From Acidimicrobiia bacterium (GTDB taxonomy: Bacteria; Actinomycetota; Acidimicrobiia; Acidimicrobiales; Aldehydirespiratoraceae), in contig JAJEJB010000017.1 in assembly GCA_022828135.1 (NCBI GenBank), positions 1 through 32,000 of the forward strand: 32,000 bases of DNA, read 5' to 3'. Position numbers and translations under genes: made by a program. This document shows, piece by piece, positions 19,801 through 27,807 of this stretch (positions within the stretch are counted from its first letter, which is position 1; every line of letters starts with the position of its first letter). The notes under the pieces are model-generated. The model had not been told where the DNA came from and made no database searches. It worked only from the letters and a program-made list of their open reading frames with translations.

Positions 19801-20167
19801 GCATCACGTCACCAACCTTCTCAAAGCCCGAGGGTGGAGGGTCGCAGACGTGCATACCGAGGGCAGCGGCTACGACCTGTACGCCGAACGGGGCGCCGAG
19901 CATCGCTGCGTGGAGGTCAAGGGCCTCGCCGGCAGCGCGTCGAGCGCCGGGGTCAGGCTCACCGGCGGCGAGTTGGCCAAGGCCGCGCAGCTGGGCGACG
20001 AGTACTGGCTGTACGTGGTGGAGAATTGCGTCGACGGCGAGGGCCGCCTCTTCGCCGCCTGGCAGAACCCGGCGGAGACGTTCCGTGACAGCTTCACCGA
20101 CGTGCCCGTTGTGCGCCTGCCGGGCAGCGATCTCAAGGCCGCGCTCCACCGGCAAGATCTACAGTGA
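16805..20167 (+). CDS. SNF2-family helicase with C-terminal DUF3883 (nuclease-like) domain
   Basis: An 1120-residue protein. The helicase N-half has LRPYPHQMDAVYGHM (Q-motif region), Walker A LADEPGTGKT with Lys143, DEAH at 238-241 and FLTATPHRGDEWYF. An acidic insert (PDDDDDVDEEH, near residue 420) follows. The helicase C-half includes FVVFTEYADTADWLIRAF, STDAGNEGIDLQVAN and EQRMGRIHRIGQ, the RapA/SNF2 style. From about residue 998 a DUF3883 domain (HHVTNLLKARGWRV to the end) shows GYDLY and CVEVKG, with Asp1024, Glu1037 and Lys1039 spaced as in PD-(D/E)xK nucleases. Known for the family: dsDNA translocase of phage-defence loci. Inferred: the motor or nuclease arm of the Hma-like system. The first half is G/T-rich in coding-strand composition and the last third A/C-rich. 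Confidence 0.9.
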   Translation: MTAVQPQEASDALSRGQRVRLPAGTGIAETGIMVVRGVESRPDGLELVVAYDADSSEAIVVQLTREQATRVKVVREDGAASPEVVLAGLWNEWMLGAVRSARSTVLASTTLRPYPHQMDAVYGHMLPQPLLRFLLADEPGTGKTIMSGLWLREAQRLGLVERVLIVCPAHLVIKWRADFKRFFGQELREVTAETIRQRALAGSDDDLWVASLNLASVNPAVRKALHPDEAGWDAVIFDEAHRMTPTAETFHRVGKELSASVPHAVFLTATPHRGDEWYFRELLHLVDPDVFPTSGDPGSGLPKLRRSDQQEAKRTTPLTPGPLHFLRRMKEELVDYDTESLLFKEREAVNVKVRMNPTEQRFYEKALGLVGTYFPVRGRALAAMVYGKRTASSLYALAETLRRRSDKMGTGDASAAEPGGDPDDDDDVDEEHVVGASSLDAKAEQQAISEVLAELEPLLDPDRLALDELNVSKWEPMIERLTENGISPGSGRQFVVFTEYADTADWLIRAFNDAGFTAERYSGADNHVERAAIQKRFMDCEFEVIVSTDAGNEGIDLQVANVLVNWDIPWSLVRLEQRMGRIHRIGQEHKVMLYNMVALGTREGDAHQRLLDRLVDAANELGGRMFDSLNAIMERVESGPTGADPKSLLRLFYDSSPSTSSGGDWPSLEEIRRARDEYFAELRALSSDVDPAAANAARHDDHLARINPIIVERYLTRIAKGKLLGCEPAPLGDDGFFYLSASTAVPGWQLPVSLRSANGTTVVATRADARQKAIDDGVDRAADTIMLGPSDPALTTLVKALRERVEPEMWQGAVLSDRSAREDYTLFVYECDITEGSPGRNPKHRLREGTLSWLVRVSASGEARTVAWDALPNLTPAHDLVPVPLSSEQAEAARRQAVEAAERERSRRAQRLASWVKQLSKELRRLPNALTDPIPDRETKLAQRNKIRATIEARLEEAERAAQVTCGKPRRVGWVHVAVVRQDDDETDDTDPESEAVAMHHVTNLLKARGWRVADVHTEGSGYDLYAERGAEHRCVEVKGLAGSASSAGVRLTGGELAKAAQLGDEYWLYVVENCVDGEGRLFAAWQNPAETFRDSFTDVPVVRLPGSDLKAALHRQDLQ

Positions 20168-20169
20168 TC

Positions 20170-20175
20170 TATAAT
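20170..20175 (+). promoter_or_regulatory. TATAAT box for the toxin-antitoxin pair
   Basis: A perfect TATAAT three bases after the helicase stop, inside a 59-bp AT-rich spacer. No good -35 is seen at 17 bp. The spacing to the toxin GTG (20227) leaves about 45 nt of leader. It suggests the toxin-antitoxin pair can be transcribed independently of the helicase, as expected for an autoregulated module. Confidence 0.4.
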
Positions 20176-20226
20176 CGAAATCCATGTAGAATGCCAGCTC
20201 ACAAGATAACGCCTTAACATGGCGGC

Positions 20227-20556
20227 GTGGTCGAGATCCGCGTGTACGTCGACAGCCGGGGTCGCTGTCCGTTCCGCCGATGGCACGAAGGCCTGGATCC
20301 TGTCGCAGCCTCCCGTGTTGGCACCGCCCTTGACCGCATCGAGGCCGGGAACCTGTCGGACCTCAAGGGCCTCGGCGGCGGGCTGTTGGAGCTTCGACTA
20401 CACTTCGGGCCCGGCTACAGGATCTACCTCGGCCGGGAGGGGAACTCGTTGGTTATCCTGCTTGCAGGGGGCACGAAGGCCCGTCAGCAGAAGGACATCG
20501 AGACAGCCCGTGCACTCTGGCGAGAGCACAGGCGCCGCAGACGCGAGGAGATCTAA
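20227..20556 (+). CDS. HigB/RelE-type toxin (phage Gp49-like addiction module killer)
   Basis: A basic 109-residue protein from the GTG at 20227. The pattern is that of the Gp49/HigB-like killer family (TIGR02683 type): FRRWHEGLDPVAASRVGTAL, then GGGLLELRLHFGPGYRIYLG, then VILLAGGTKARQQKDIETA, and a basic tail. Relatives are RelE-fold ribosome-dependent mRNA endonucleases that stop translation. The antitoxin gene follows after one base. Location between the helicase and methylase of the defence operon is unusual and discussed in the findings. The exact start is uncertain because of a weak ribosome site, but the family call is strong. Confidence 0.88.
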   Translation: MVEIRVYVDSRGRCPFRRWHEGLDPVAASRVGTALDRIEAGNLSDLKGLGGGLLELRLHFGPGYRIYLGREGNSLVILLAGGTKARQQKDIETARALWREHRRRRREEI

Positions 20557-20557
20557 C

Positions 20558-20932
20558 GTGGTTCTCACCGAGGATTTCCATGAGATCGTGCAGGACCGGG
20601 CCCGTCGTGATCCCGAGTACCGGGCATGCATCCTGAAGGAGGCCGTCAGGTGCCTGCTCCGAGGCGAGGTCGACGTCGCCAGGATCGTTCTGCGCGACTG
20701 CGCCATCGCCACCGTCGGCTTCGAGCAGCTCGGTGCCCTGACGGGCAGGTCGCCGGAGGATTTGCGCCGGGTGCTCGACTCGGAGCGCGCCCCTCACGCG
20801 GGCGACCTGTTGGAGGTGCTGGCCTGCATCCTGCGCCACGAAGGTCTTGCGTTGCAGGTCATCCCAGCCGCCGAACATGACGGCGCGGACGCCGCGGGCC
20901 GGACGGCAGTCGAATCGATCGCCGCGCGGTAG
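20558..20932 (+). CDS. HigA-type antitoxin
   Basis: A 124-residue protein from GTG 20558, preceded by GAGGAG. The sequence resembles the antidote partner of Gp49-like toxins (TIGR02684 type): an N-terminal EDFHEIVQDRARRDPEYRACI segment, LLRGEVDVARIVLRDCAIAT, and a Cro/C1-like helix-turn-helix core (FEQLGALTGRSPEDLRRVLD, HAGDLLEVLACILRHEGLAL). It should bind the toxin and repress the pair's promoter. The C-terminal ~20 residues (from PAAEHDG) are extra and Ala-rich. The same frame is open further upstream across the toxin gene; that part is a shadow. Confidence 0.85.
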   Translation: MVLTEDFHEIVQDRARRDPEYRACILKEAVRCLLRGEVDVARIVLRDCAIATVGFEQLGALTGRSPEDLRRVLDSERAPHAGDLLEVLACILRHEGLALQVIPAAEHDGADAAGRTAVESIAAR

Positions 20933-20962
20933 GCAGGGCCGGGCCCCAGGCATAGGAGCCTT

Positions 20963-23677
20963 ATGGCCACCCGGATGATCGAACGATGGTTCCCCTGCGC
21001 CGAAGTGTCCGAACACTCAGCGAAGGGCTGGGGAACCGGATTCGCTGAGAAGAGCCTGTTTACCTGGTTCGCTTCCCGACCGCTCGCCCAAGCGAAAGCA
21101 GCCGTCATCTGCTCATTGCTGCCCTGGCCGGACGATGAACACGAGCAGGAGCGCCTCAAGAAGCTGGTCCGCGATGCGATGACGGACTATGACGCCGAGA
21201 ACAGCGCAATCCGCAAGGAGTTGGCGAAGCACTACCCCAGCGGGGCCAAGATGTGCGACCCGTTCTCGGGACGAGCGATGATTCCGCTGGAAGCTGCCAG
21301 ACTCGGCATACAGGCCTGGGGCATCGACTATTCACCGGTGGCGACCCTCGCGGGCAAGCTCCTGGCCGACTACCCGCTCCGCAACTGGGACAACGAGCCG
21401 GACCTACCCTTCGATGGCTACCAGCAGCACAAGACTGAGCATTTCACCGAGCCACGACTACTACGCGACGTACGATTCGTGCTCGATCTGGTGAACCAGC
21501 GTTACAGCGAGGCGATGGGGGAGTTCTATCCGGTTGTGCGGGGCAAGCGTCCATGGGGATACGTGTGGGCGGTCACGCTGCCATGCTCCAACTGCGGCAA
21601 TCGGTTTCCGCTCACCGGCAGCCTTGCTCTCAGGAACTCCAACGACATCAGGAACGACCTGGGACAGTCCTACCGCATCGTCACCGATAACACTGCGGGC
21701 ACCTTCGTAACTGAAGTCCACGACGGAATGCCGACCACCCAGGCGACTTTGGTCAAGGTGCCGGGACGGCAGGGCAAGAGCGGAGTCTGCTCGTTCTGCG
21801 GGCATATGCACCAGCTGGGGACGCTGAGGCGGATGATGCGCGACGGGCTGCGGAACGAGGCGCTGCTGGCAGTCGCGGACATTGACGAAGATGTCGGCAA
21901 GCGATACCGCACGCCGTCCGTCGCAGATCTTGACGGCCTGGCTGGGGTCGACGCGGCACTGGCGGGCGAGGCTCCTTTCGGGCTGTTGCCGGCAGTGCCA
22001 GCTGAGTGCATAGATCCGGGGCTGTCCCGCTACATCGCGCCTGTCGGCTACGGCTACAGCAGTTGGGGTGGGTTGTGCAACCCGCGTCAGACCCTCGGTA
22101 TTGTGCGCCTCGCCCGCATCATTGACGACCTGTGCCACGCACTGCTCACCGGCGGAGCCAGTCCTGCCTACGCCGCCGCGTTGACTGGCTACGCGGCTTC
22201 GAATCTTGTACGTCGGCTGAGATTCAGTACAAGGAGCGTCTCCGTACATGTCGACAAGCAGCATGTGCGCGATATCTATGCCAACGAATCAAGCCTCGCT
22301 CACAGTTTCGACTACTTCGAGACCGGCTGTGGTGCCGGCCCCGGTACCTGGGGGTCGCTGTCGGTGCACACGCTCAGAAGTCTTCGCAAGCAACTCGATC
22401 GGGTGAGTGGATGTCCGGTGTTGGTGCAGCGCGGGTCTGCCACAGTGGTGCCTCTGCCTGACGGTTGCCTGGACGCGACCGTGACCGATCCACCCTATGA
22501 CTCGATGATCAACTACTGCGATTCTTCGGATCTGCTCTATGTGTGGCTCAAGCGGGCTTTGGCCACATCCCACCCTTGGTTCGGTGTGACGACCGATCCC
22601 GACGGGCTGCAGGAGAAGACTCTTGAGGCGGTCATCAAGAAGAAGCCTCTGAGGGACTCAAGGGATCATCGCACCGAAGCGCACTACAAGTCGCTCATCA
22701 CCAAGGCGTTCGACCAGGCCCGGCTCAAGACTCGGCCCAGGGGAGTGGTCAGCATTGTGTTCGGTCACGGTGACCCGGACGCCTGGGCACGCGTCCTAAC
22801 CGCGGTTTCCGATGCTGGGCTGGTACTCACCGGCTCATGGCCAGCTAGTACCGAGAAGGGCGGACGGCAAGAGGGTGAGTACATCGATAACACGATCATG
22901 ATGGCCTGTCGGGCCGCTGCTCCGAACCGCCCCGTGGGGGATGTGCGTCGGGTCGATGATGAGGTGCGTGCGGAGATCGCTCGGCGTGTGCCGGAGTGGA
23001 CTGCGGATGGGCTTGCTGACTCGGATCAGAGGATGGCGGCGATTGCCCCAGCGATGGAAGTCGTGGGCCGCTACAGCGAGGTTCGCGACTTCACGGGCGT
23101 CCCCGTCCCGATCCAGCACTTTCTGGGGCTGGCTCACAAGGCCGTTGAAGAGGCCGCGAACGTGCGGATCGACAAGTTCCGACTGACGGACTTCGATGAA
23201 CGAACTCGTTTCGCCATCTCGTGGGCGCGGCAGCACGGCAGAAGGGTGGCCGCGGCGTCGGAGGCCAGATGGCAGCGCTTGTCATACGACATGTCCGACA
23301 GCGATGTGGAAGGCATCCTCGTCAAGGCGAAGGGCGGGTCGCGGCTGGCCTACGGCGACGAGTCCGCACCCCATCTGAGCCTGCACGCGTCAAGCGCCAT
23401 CATCGACATCGCGGTGGCTGTTGCTGCTGAGGGACGCTCCCTGTCGGACATAGCCGACGCTCTGCACCTGCTTGACCGGGAGAACGACGAGATGCTGTGG
23501 GCGGCGATGAACGAACTGGCCCGACTCGTCGGTGAGAGCGACCGTGACGGGCAGACTTGGGCATGGGCGGTGCGGAACCGCCACCTGATCTGTGGTCAGG
23601 CACAGCGGGCGCGCACGGAGCATCAGAAGGAACTCGCAGACATGGCCGCGCAGGACAGCCAGACCAAACTGTTCTAG
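20963..23677 (+). CDS. DUF1156-type adenine-specific DNA methylase
   Basis: A 904-residue SAM-dependent amino-methyltransferase. The N-terminus (MIERWFPCAEVSEHSAKGWG ... FTWFASRPLAQAKAAV) is the DUF1156 region. The SAM motif is DPFSGRAMIPLEAARLG (from Asp99). Two CxxC pairs, Cys208/Cys211 (CSNCG) and Cys276/Cys279 (CSFCG), form a probable zinc ribbon. Motif IV is DPPY at 509-512 in ATVTDPPYDSMINYCDSSDL. The C-terminus (LHLLDRENDEMLWAAMNELARLV) is also typical. The ATG has GGAG six bases upstream. By family it is the modification subunit, probably protecting host DNA, although DNA binding rather than classical restriction-modification is possible. Residues ~390-490 are encoded by notably lower-GC DNA. 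Confidence 0.9.
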   Translation: MATRMIERWFPCAEVSEHSAKGWGTGFAEKSLFTWFASRPLAQAKAAVICSLLPWPDDEHEQERLKKLVRDAMTDYDAENSAIRKELAKHYPSGAKMCDPFSGRAMIPLEAARLGIQAWGIDYSPVATLAGKLLADYPLRNWDNEPDLPFDGYQQHKTEHFTEPRLLRDVRFVLDLVNQRYSEAMGEFYPVVRGKRPWGYVWAVTLPCSNCGNRFPLTGSLALRNSNDIRNDLGQSYRIVTDNTAGTFVTEVHDGMPTTQATLVKVPGRQGKSGVCSFCGHMHQLGTLRRMMRDGLRNEALLAVADIDEDVGKRYRTPSVADLDGLAGVDAALAGEAPFGLLPAVPAECIDPGLSRYIAPVGYGYSSWGGLCNPRQTLGIVRLARIIDDLCHALLTGGASPAYAAALTGYAASNLVRRLRFSTRSVSVHVDKQHVRDIYANESSLAHSFDYFETGCGAGPGTWGSLSVHTLRSLRKQLDRVSGCPVLVQRGSATVVPLPDGCLDATVTDPPYDSMINYCDSSDLLYVWLKRALATSHPWFGVTTDPDGLQEKTLEAVIKKKPLRDSRDHRTEAHYKSLITKAFDQARLKTRPRGVVSIVFGHGDPDAWARVLTAVSDAGLVLTGSWPASTEKGGRQEGEYIDNTIMMACRAAAPNRPVGDVRRVDDEVRAEIARRVPEWTADGLADSDQRMAAIAPAMEVVGRYSEVRDFTGVPVPIQHFLGLAHKAVEEAANVRIDKFRLTDFDERTRFAISWARQHGRRVAAASEARWQRLSYDMSDSDVEGILVKAKGGSRLAYGDESAPHLSLHASSAIIDIAVAVAAEGRSLSDIADALHLLDRENDEMLWAAMNELARLVGESDRDGQTWAWAVRNRHLICGQAQRARTEHQKELADMAAQDSQTKLF

Positions 23678-23699
23678 GCAGAGCGAACGGGAGCACATC

Positions 23700-26666
23700 A
23701 TGCCTGACACGGCTGCACCTTGGTGGGAAGTCATCTCCCTGCGAGATGAGGTGACGAGCAGCGGCGGTGCTATTGACGATGTTCAGATGTCGCTGCACAA
23801 CGCCGTGTTCGGCAAGGAGGGCGTGGGCGCTGGCCGGACCCCGTACTCGGATGCCGCCTACTTCGGGGGGATCACCCATCCGACCGGCAACCTCGTTGAG
23901 TTGATGGCACGCGTCGCGGTGCGGCTCGGGGTGCCGGAATCGACCCAGACGAGCGCGATGTGGCGGCTCGATCAAGCCATGGGCGGCGGCAAGTCGCACG
24001 GGCTGATCGGGCTGTGGCACCTGGCAGCGCATCCCCAGGAACTCGCCGCAACCGACCTCGGCGGGGAGGTCATGGCAGCCGCGGCGAGCATCGCCGGGCC
24101 GGGAGCCGTGCGTGCCGACCTGGGCAACCCGATCTGTGTGGTCTTGGACTGTGACAACACGACGGCTGATACAGAGGATTTCGGCCCTGCGAGCCGCCTC
24201 GGAGAGAGGTTCCTGTGGAGGCTCTTCGACAAGGACGGCCACCGCTACGACGCCTTCAAGGATCACATCACCAACAAGGCGAAGGTAGCGGAGGCGCTCG
24301 GCAGCGTCGGTCGGCCCGTGCTGATCCTCATTGACGAGATCATGGACTACCTCCGAGCGGTCGCTGCCTCCGATCCTGACGGCTCAGTGCTGGACATGGC
24401 GTTCCTGCGGGTGCTGCTCGATGTGGTCAACGACGTGCCGAACTGCGCCGCGGTGGTGGTGATGATCGCCTCGGACAAGGACAACATGGTGATGAGCGCT
24501 ACCGGGGCCGCTCATCGTGTCGAGATGGAGGACTTGCTCACCCGCAACGCTCGCACCACGGCTGTTACCGGTGGCGGCGACTTCGCTGAGATCATCCAGC
24601 GCCGCCTGTTCAGTGAGCGGCCTTCCGAGGAGATCACCGATGCGACGGCGGATCGGTTCCTTGATGAGATGCGAGGCGCGTGGGAGACGAAAGTCTTCAA
24701 GAAGCTGGGCGGCCGGTCGAAGGCGGAGTTCCGCAGCCAGGTGGGGCGGTGCTACCCGTTCCATCCGGACCTGATCGCGCTGGCTGAGGACGAGTGGGCG
24801 CAACATGCCGGTTTCCAGCGGGTGCGGTCCATCATCAGGGTGTTCGCGTCAGCAGCCCATGAGCAGGCTCGACGGGCTGCGGCAGGAGAGTGGGCACCCG
24901 AGTTGATCGACAGCGGCGACTTGCCGCTGCAGTTCAACCAACTGCGGGAGTCTCTGCTCAGTTCCGGCCTCGTGGCTGATGAGAAGACCCAGGCCAACCT
25001 CCGTGAGGTCGCCAGCGTCGATATTGTCGATCAGCACAACCGCGAACGGGGAGCGGCGCACCGTCTCGACGCGGCTCGTGAGGAGGGTTGGGCGAAGCAC
25101 AACCCTCGTGCAGCCGAGCGCATGGCGACAGCCTTGTTCGTCCGGTCGTTGTGCCCGCGCGCTGGCGGTGCTCGTGGAGCGACCGAAGCGGAGCTGTTCG
25201 CAGCGTCGTTCGTTCCCGGCGGCGCCTACGGAACCGGAGATGCCGAGACAGTGGCAGCCGAACTTCTAGAGACCGAAGAAGGAGCAGCGTCGGTGGATTC
25301 GCTGCCGGGGCGGGGTGGCGCTCCGAAGCGGTGGGTCTTCGAGACCCGCAAGACGTTGGCGATGCTGACTCGGGCCGAGAAGAAGACCGTCAGTGACCGA
25401 GACCGTGACAGTGCCATCACCGAGCGCGCCTTCGATCTCGCATCCTCCGGCCCGTTCGACCGCATCGTGCAAGCCGACGGCGGAGACGCTCCCGAACAGG
25501 GAGGCACAGCACCGGAATGTGTAGACGTGCTCTCACAGGCAGGCATCGACCACAAGCACCAGACGAGGCTCGTCATCCTGGACTCGCGCTGGTTCTCGCT
25601 GTTCAACGGCGACGACACCGCCACCCGCGAAGCAACCACCGCAGCGATGGGCGTCGGCCCGAACCCGATGAGCGTCCAGTGGGCATCGTCGGCGGTGTTC
25701 GCCTGCGCCAACACAGCCGTACGCGCCCAAGCCCGCGGCCTCGCCTCTGAGTGGATCGCCCGCAAGCGGGTCGCTGAGCATCCCGCCGTGAAGGCCGACT
25801 CGGACATGCACAAGCAGGCCCAAGAGGAAGCCCGAGAAGCCAAGAAACGTCTCGACGGCATGGTGCGGCAGTGCTACAAGCACATCATCTACCTCGCCCC
25901 CAAAGGCGACTACGAGCGCAGCGTCGAGTTCCTGAGGCTCCCCAAGGACACCCAGAGCGCCCTCAACGGCTCAGACGTGTGGCAGGAACTACGTGATCGC
26001 AGCAAGGCGTTCAACCCCGGCGAGTTCAGCAGCAGCGCCCTGCTCCACAACCTACGCGACAACGACTACGGGTGCCCGATCTCAGAGATACGCGACGGCT
26101 TCTGGTCCAACCCCCACAAGCCGCTGCTGCCCACCGTAGCGGCGGAACTGCGTGATGCGCTCTACAACGCCATCGCCGGCGGCGACATCGAGCTGGTCAG
26201 CCCCGAGGGTGTCGTGTACCCAGTCCACGCACGCAACGACATCAACCTCGCAGCCGACAAAATTCGCATCCGCCGAGCGACGCACCCGACCTGCGGCCAA
26301 CCCGCAGGCGACCGCGAGGGTCACCCCATCGGCGGCAAGGCGCCCGCGGACGGCGTCCCCGAACCCGAAGGCACCGGAGAGGAACAAGGCCCGGCGGGTG
26401 AGCCGAACGAAGGCGATGGACCTCCTGGGGTGACGGTCAGGCATTGGCAGCTCACGCTCAACATCAACACTGCCGTCAACGCCGAAGATCCCGATGCCGA
26501 CCTCGTCTACCTTCTGCAAGAACTGGCGAACCGCCTGGAGGAAGGCAAGATCGCACACATCAACCAAACCACCCAAGTCACGATCGCAGGCGAGCAGGAC
26601 GACGCCGACACGCTCGAAGACCTAGCCAGAGAAGCAGGCACCGGCGTCAATGTGATCCAGCTGTGA
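23700..26666 (+). CDS. DUF499-type P-loop ATPase
   Basis: A 988-residue protein from ATG 23700, preceded by GGGAG. A start farther upstream in the same frame would overlap the methylase end and is not needed. The variant Walker A is MGGGKSHGLIGLWHLA (Lys98), preceded by ARVAVRLG. Walker B is VLILIDEIMDYLR (Asp212-Glu213). The segment VVVMIASDKDNMVMS and CYPFHPDLIALAEDEW are also DUF499-like. A Gly/Pro/Glu-rich linker lies at about residues 877-905, before a small C-terminal domain with TVRHWQLTLNINT. DUF499 ATPases occur next to DUF1156 methylases in defence loci. The role as an ATP-driven switch or loader is inferred. Composition changes from G/T-rich to A/C-rich around 25400. Confidence 0.88.
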   Translation: MPDTAAPWWEVISLRDEVTSSGGAIDDVQMSLHNAVFGKEGVGAGRTPYSDAAYFGGITHPTGNLVELMARVAVRLGVPESTQTSAMWRLDQAMGGGKSHGLIGLWHLAAHPQELAATDLGGEVMAAAASIAGPGAVRADLGNPICVVLDCDNTTADTEDFGPASRLGERFLWRLFDKDGHRYDAFKDHITNKAKVAEALGSVGRPVLILIDEIMDYLRAVAASDPDGSVLDMAFLRVLLDVVNDVPNCAAVVVMIASDKDNMVMSATGAAHRVEMEDLLTRNARTTAVTGGGDFAEIIQRRLFSERPSEEITDATADRFLDEMRGAWETKVFKKLGGRSKAEFRSQVGRCYPFHPDLIALAEDEWAQHAGFQRVRSIIRVFASAAHEQARRAAAGEWAPELIDSGDLPLQFNQLRESLLSSGLVADEKTQANLREVASVDIVDQHNRERGAAHRLDAAREEGWAKHNPRAAERMATALFVRSLCPRAGGARGATEAELFAASFVPGGAYGTGDAETVAAELLETEEGAASVDSLPGRGGAPKRWVFETRKTLAMLTRAEKKTVSDRDRDSAITERAFDLASSGPFDRIVQADGGDAPEQGGTAPECVDVLSQAGIDHKHQTRLVILDSRWFSLFNGDDTATREATTAAMGVGPNPMSVQWASSAVFACANTAVRAQARGLASEWIARKRVAEHPAVKADSDMHKQAQEEAREAKKRLDGMVRQCYKHIIYLAPKGDYERSVEFLRLPKDTQSALNGSDVWQELRDRSKAFNPGEFSSSALLHNLRDNDYGCPISEIRDGFWSNPHKPLLPTVAAELRDALYNAIAGGDIELVSPEGVVYPVHARNDINLAADKIRIRRATHPTCGQPAGDREGHPIGGKAPADGVPEPEGTGEEQGPAGEPNEGDGPPGVTVRHWQLTLNINTAVNAEDPDADLVYLLQELANRLEEGKIAHINQTTQVTIAGEQDDADTLEDLAREAGTGVNVIQL

Positions 26667-26733
26667 GCCAAAGGATGCAACAGAACGCTCGTGCCGGTGA
26701 TCGTCGGAATCCGACCCAGACGAGGAGAAGAAG

Positions 26734-27807
26734 ATGCTAAGCAGCATTCGCATCAGCAACTACCGCGGCTTCAAGAAGCTGAAGTTGAGCAACCTTGGAC
26801 GCGTCAACATCTTCGGCGGGATGAACAATTCCGGCAAGACCACGCTACTGGAGGCGCTGTTCTTGTGGTCCGCTGCCGGCAACCCGCAGCTCGCGTTCAA
26901 CCCGATTGTTGTGCGTGTAGACGTTCCGGTCGAAAGGGCGCTGCTGCCAGGGGCCGTCCCGAACCTGATGCAAGCTGCTATGCCATCTGCCGGCTACATG
27001 TGGAGCACGGCATGGCAGCCGATGTTCCATGCGCTCGCAACCGATACTCCAATCGAGATCGTCGGCGAGCATGAGTCCTTGGGTGCGCTGGGGCTCACGA
27101 TCTCAACGGAACGATCCAGGTCTGTGGTCCTGTCTCCCAACGCCGACACGAATGACGACCATCCTGATGACTTGCTTTTCCGGTACGGACGCAAGGGAGA
27201 CGGCGAACTGTGCCTCATCCGGATCAAGACCCAAGGCACACAGTACGATGTCGAGAGTACCGGAGAGGTCGAGATTCCCCTTCAGGCAGTCTTCGAGGGC
27301 ATGTACAACATCGCCATCGACGTCGAGCGCCTCACGAGGCTCAAGAAGGAGAAGGCAGACGACAGCGTCCTCGAGGCGATCCAGATGGTGGATGCCTCCG
27401 TCGAGAGCATCGAGATCGGCATTATGGCCAACCGTACGGTGATCCTCGCGGACGTCGGCCTCTCGGACAGGCTTCCCTTGCAGACATTAGGCGCCGGACC
27501 TCAGAGGATCGCAACCCTCGCCACGAGTGCGGCGGCTGCCGCGGGAGGGCTCCTGCTGATCGACGAGTTCGATGCCGGGTTGCACTACAGCAAACTCGGA
27601 GACGTCTGGAGGGCGTTGCATGCGATAGCCGTCGACAGGGACGTGCAGGTGTTCGCCACCACCCACAACTACGAATGCGTCCGCGCCGCCGATGAGGCCC
27701 TGGGAGACGGCGAGCCCCACTTCTACAGACTCCAAGACGGCCAAGTGACGAGCTATCCGCCCGATGTGCTGGCAGACGCGGTCGCGGCAGGGATGGAAGT
27801 GCGCTGA
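26734..27807 (+). CDS. OLD/AAA_15-21-type ATP-binding protein
   Basis: A 357-residue ABC/SMC-like ATPase. The N-terminal MLSSIRISNYRGFKKLKLSNLGRVNI (in two parts) and Walker A GGMNNSGKTTLLEALF are those of OLD/RecF-like AAA proteins. The signature-like LGAGPQRIATLA, Walker B GLLLIDEFDAGLHYS and the H-loop FATTHNYECV follow near the C-terminus. There is no fused TOPRIM domain; the next gene supplies one. A strong GAGGAG site precedes the ATG. The stop overlaps the next start (TGATG). Such ATPases act as sensors in PARIS-, AbiL- and Gabija-like systems. The specific class here is unresolved. Confidence 0.9.
   Translation: MLSSIRISNYRGFKKLKLSNLGRVNIFGGMNNSGKTTLLEALFLWSAAGNPQLAFNPIVVRVDVPVERALLPGAVPNLMQAAMPSAGYMWSTAWQPMFHALATDTPIEIVGEHESLGALGLTISTERSRSVVLSPNADTNDDHPDDLLFRYGRKGDGELCLIRIKTQGTQYDVESTGEVEIPLQAVFEGMYNIAIDVERLTRLKKEKADDSVLEAIQMVDASVESIEIGIMANRTVILADVGLSDRLPLQTLGAGPQRIATLATSAAAAAGGLLLIDEFDAGLHYSKLGDVWRALHAIAVDRDVQVFATTHNYECVRAADEALGDGEPHFYRLQDGQVTSYPPDVLADAVAAGMEVR

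Noticed and set aside
23592..23699. Upstream start for the DUF499 gene
   Set aside because: It would overlap the methylase C-terminus; ATG 23700 has a good ribosome site.
16805..26666. Classification as BREX or DISARM
   Set aside because: No PglZ, BrxC-type, DrmA or DrmB protein is present; the ATPase and methylase look like DUF499 and DUF1156 instead.
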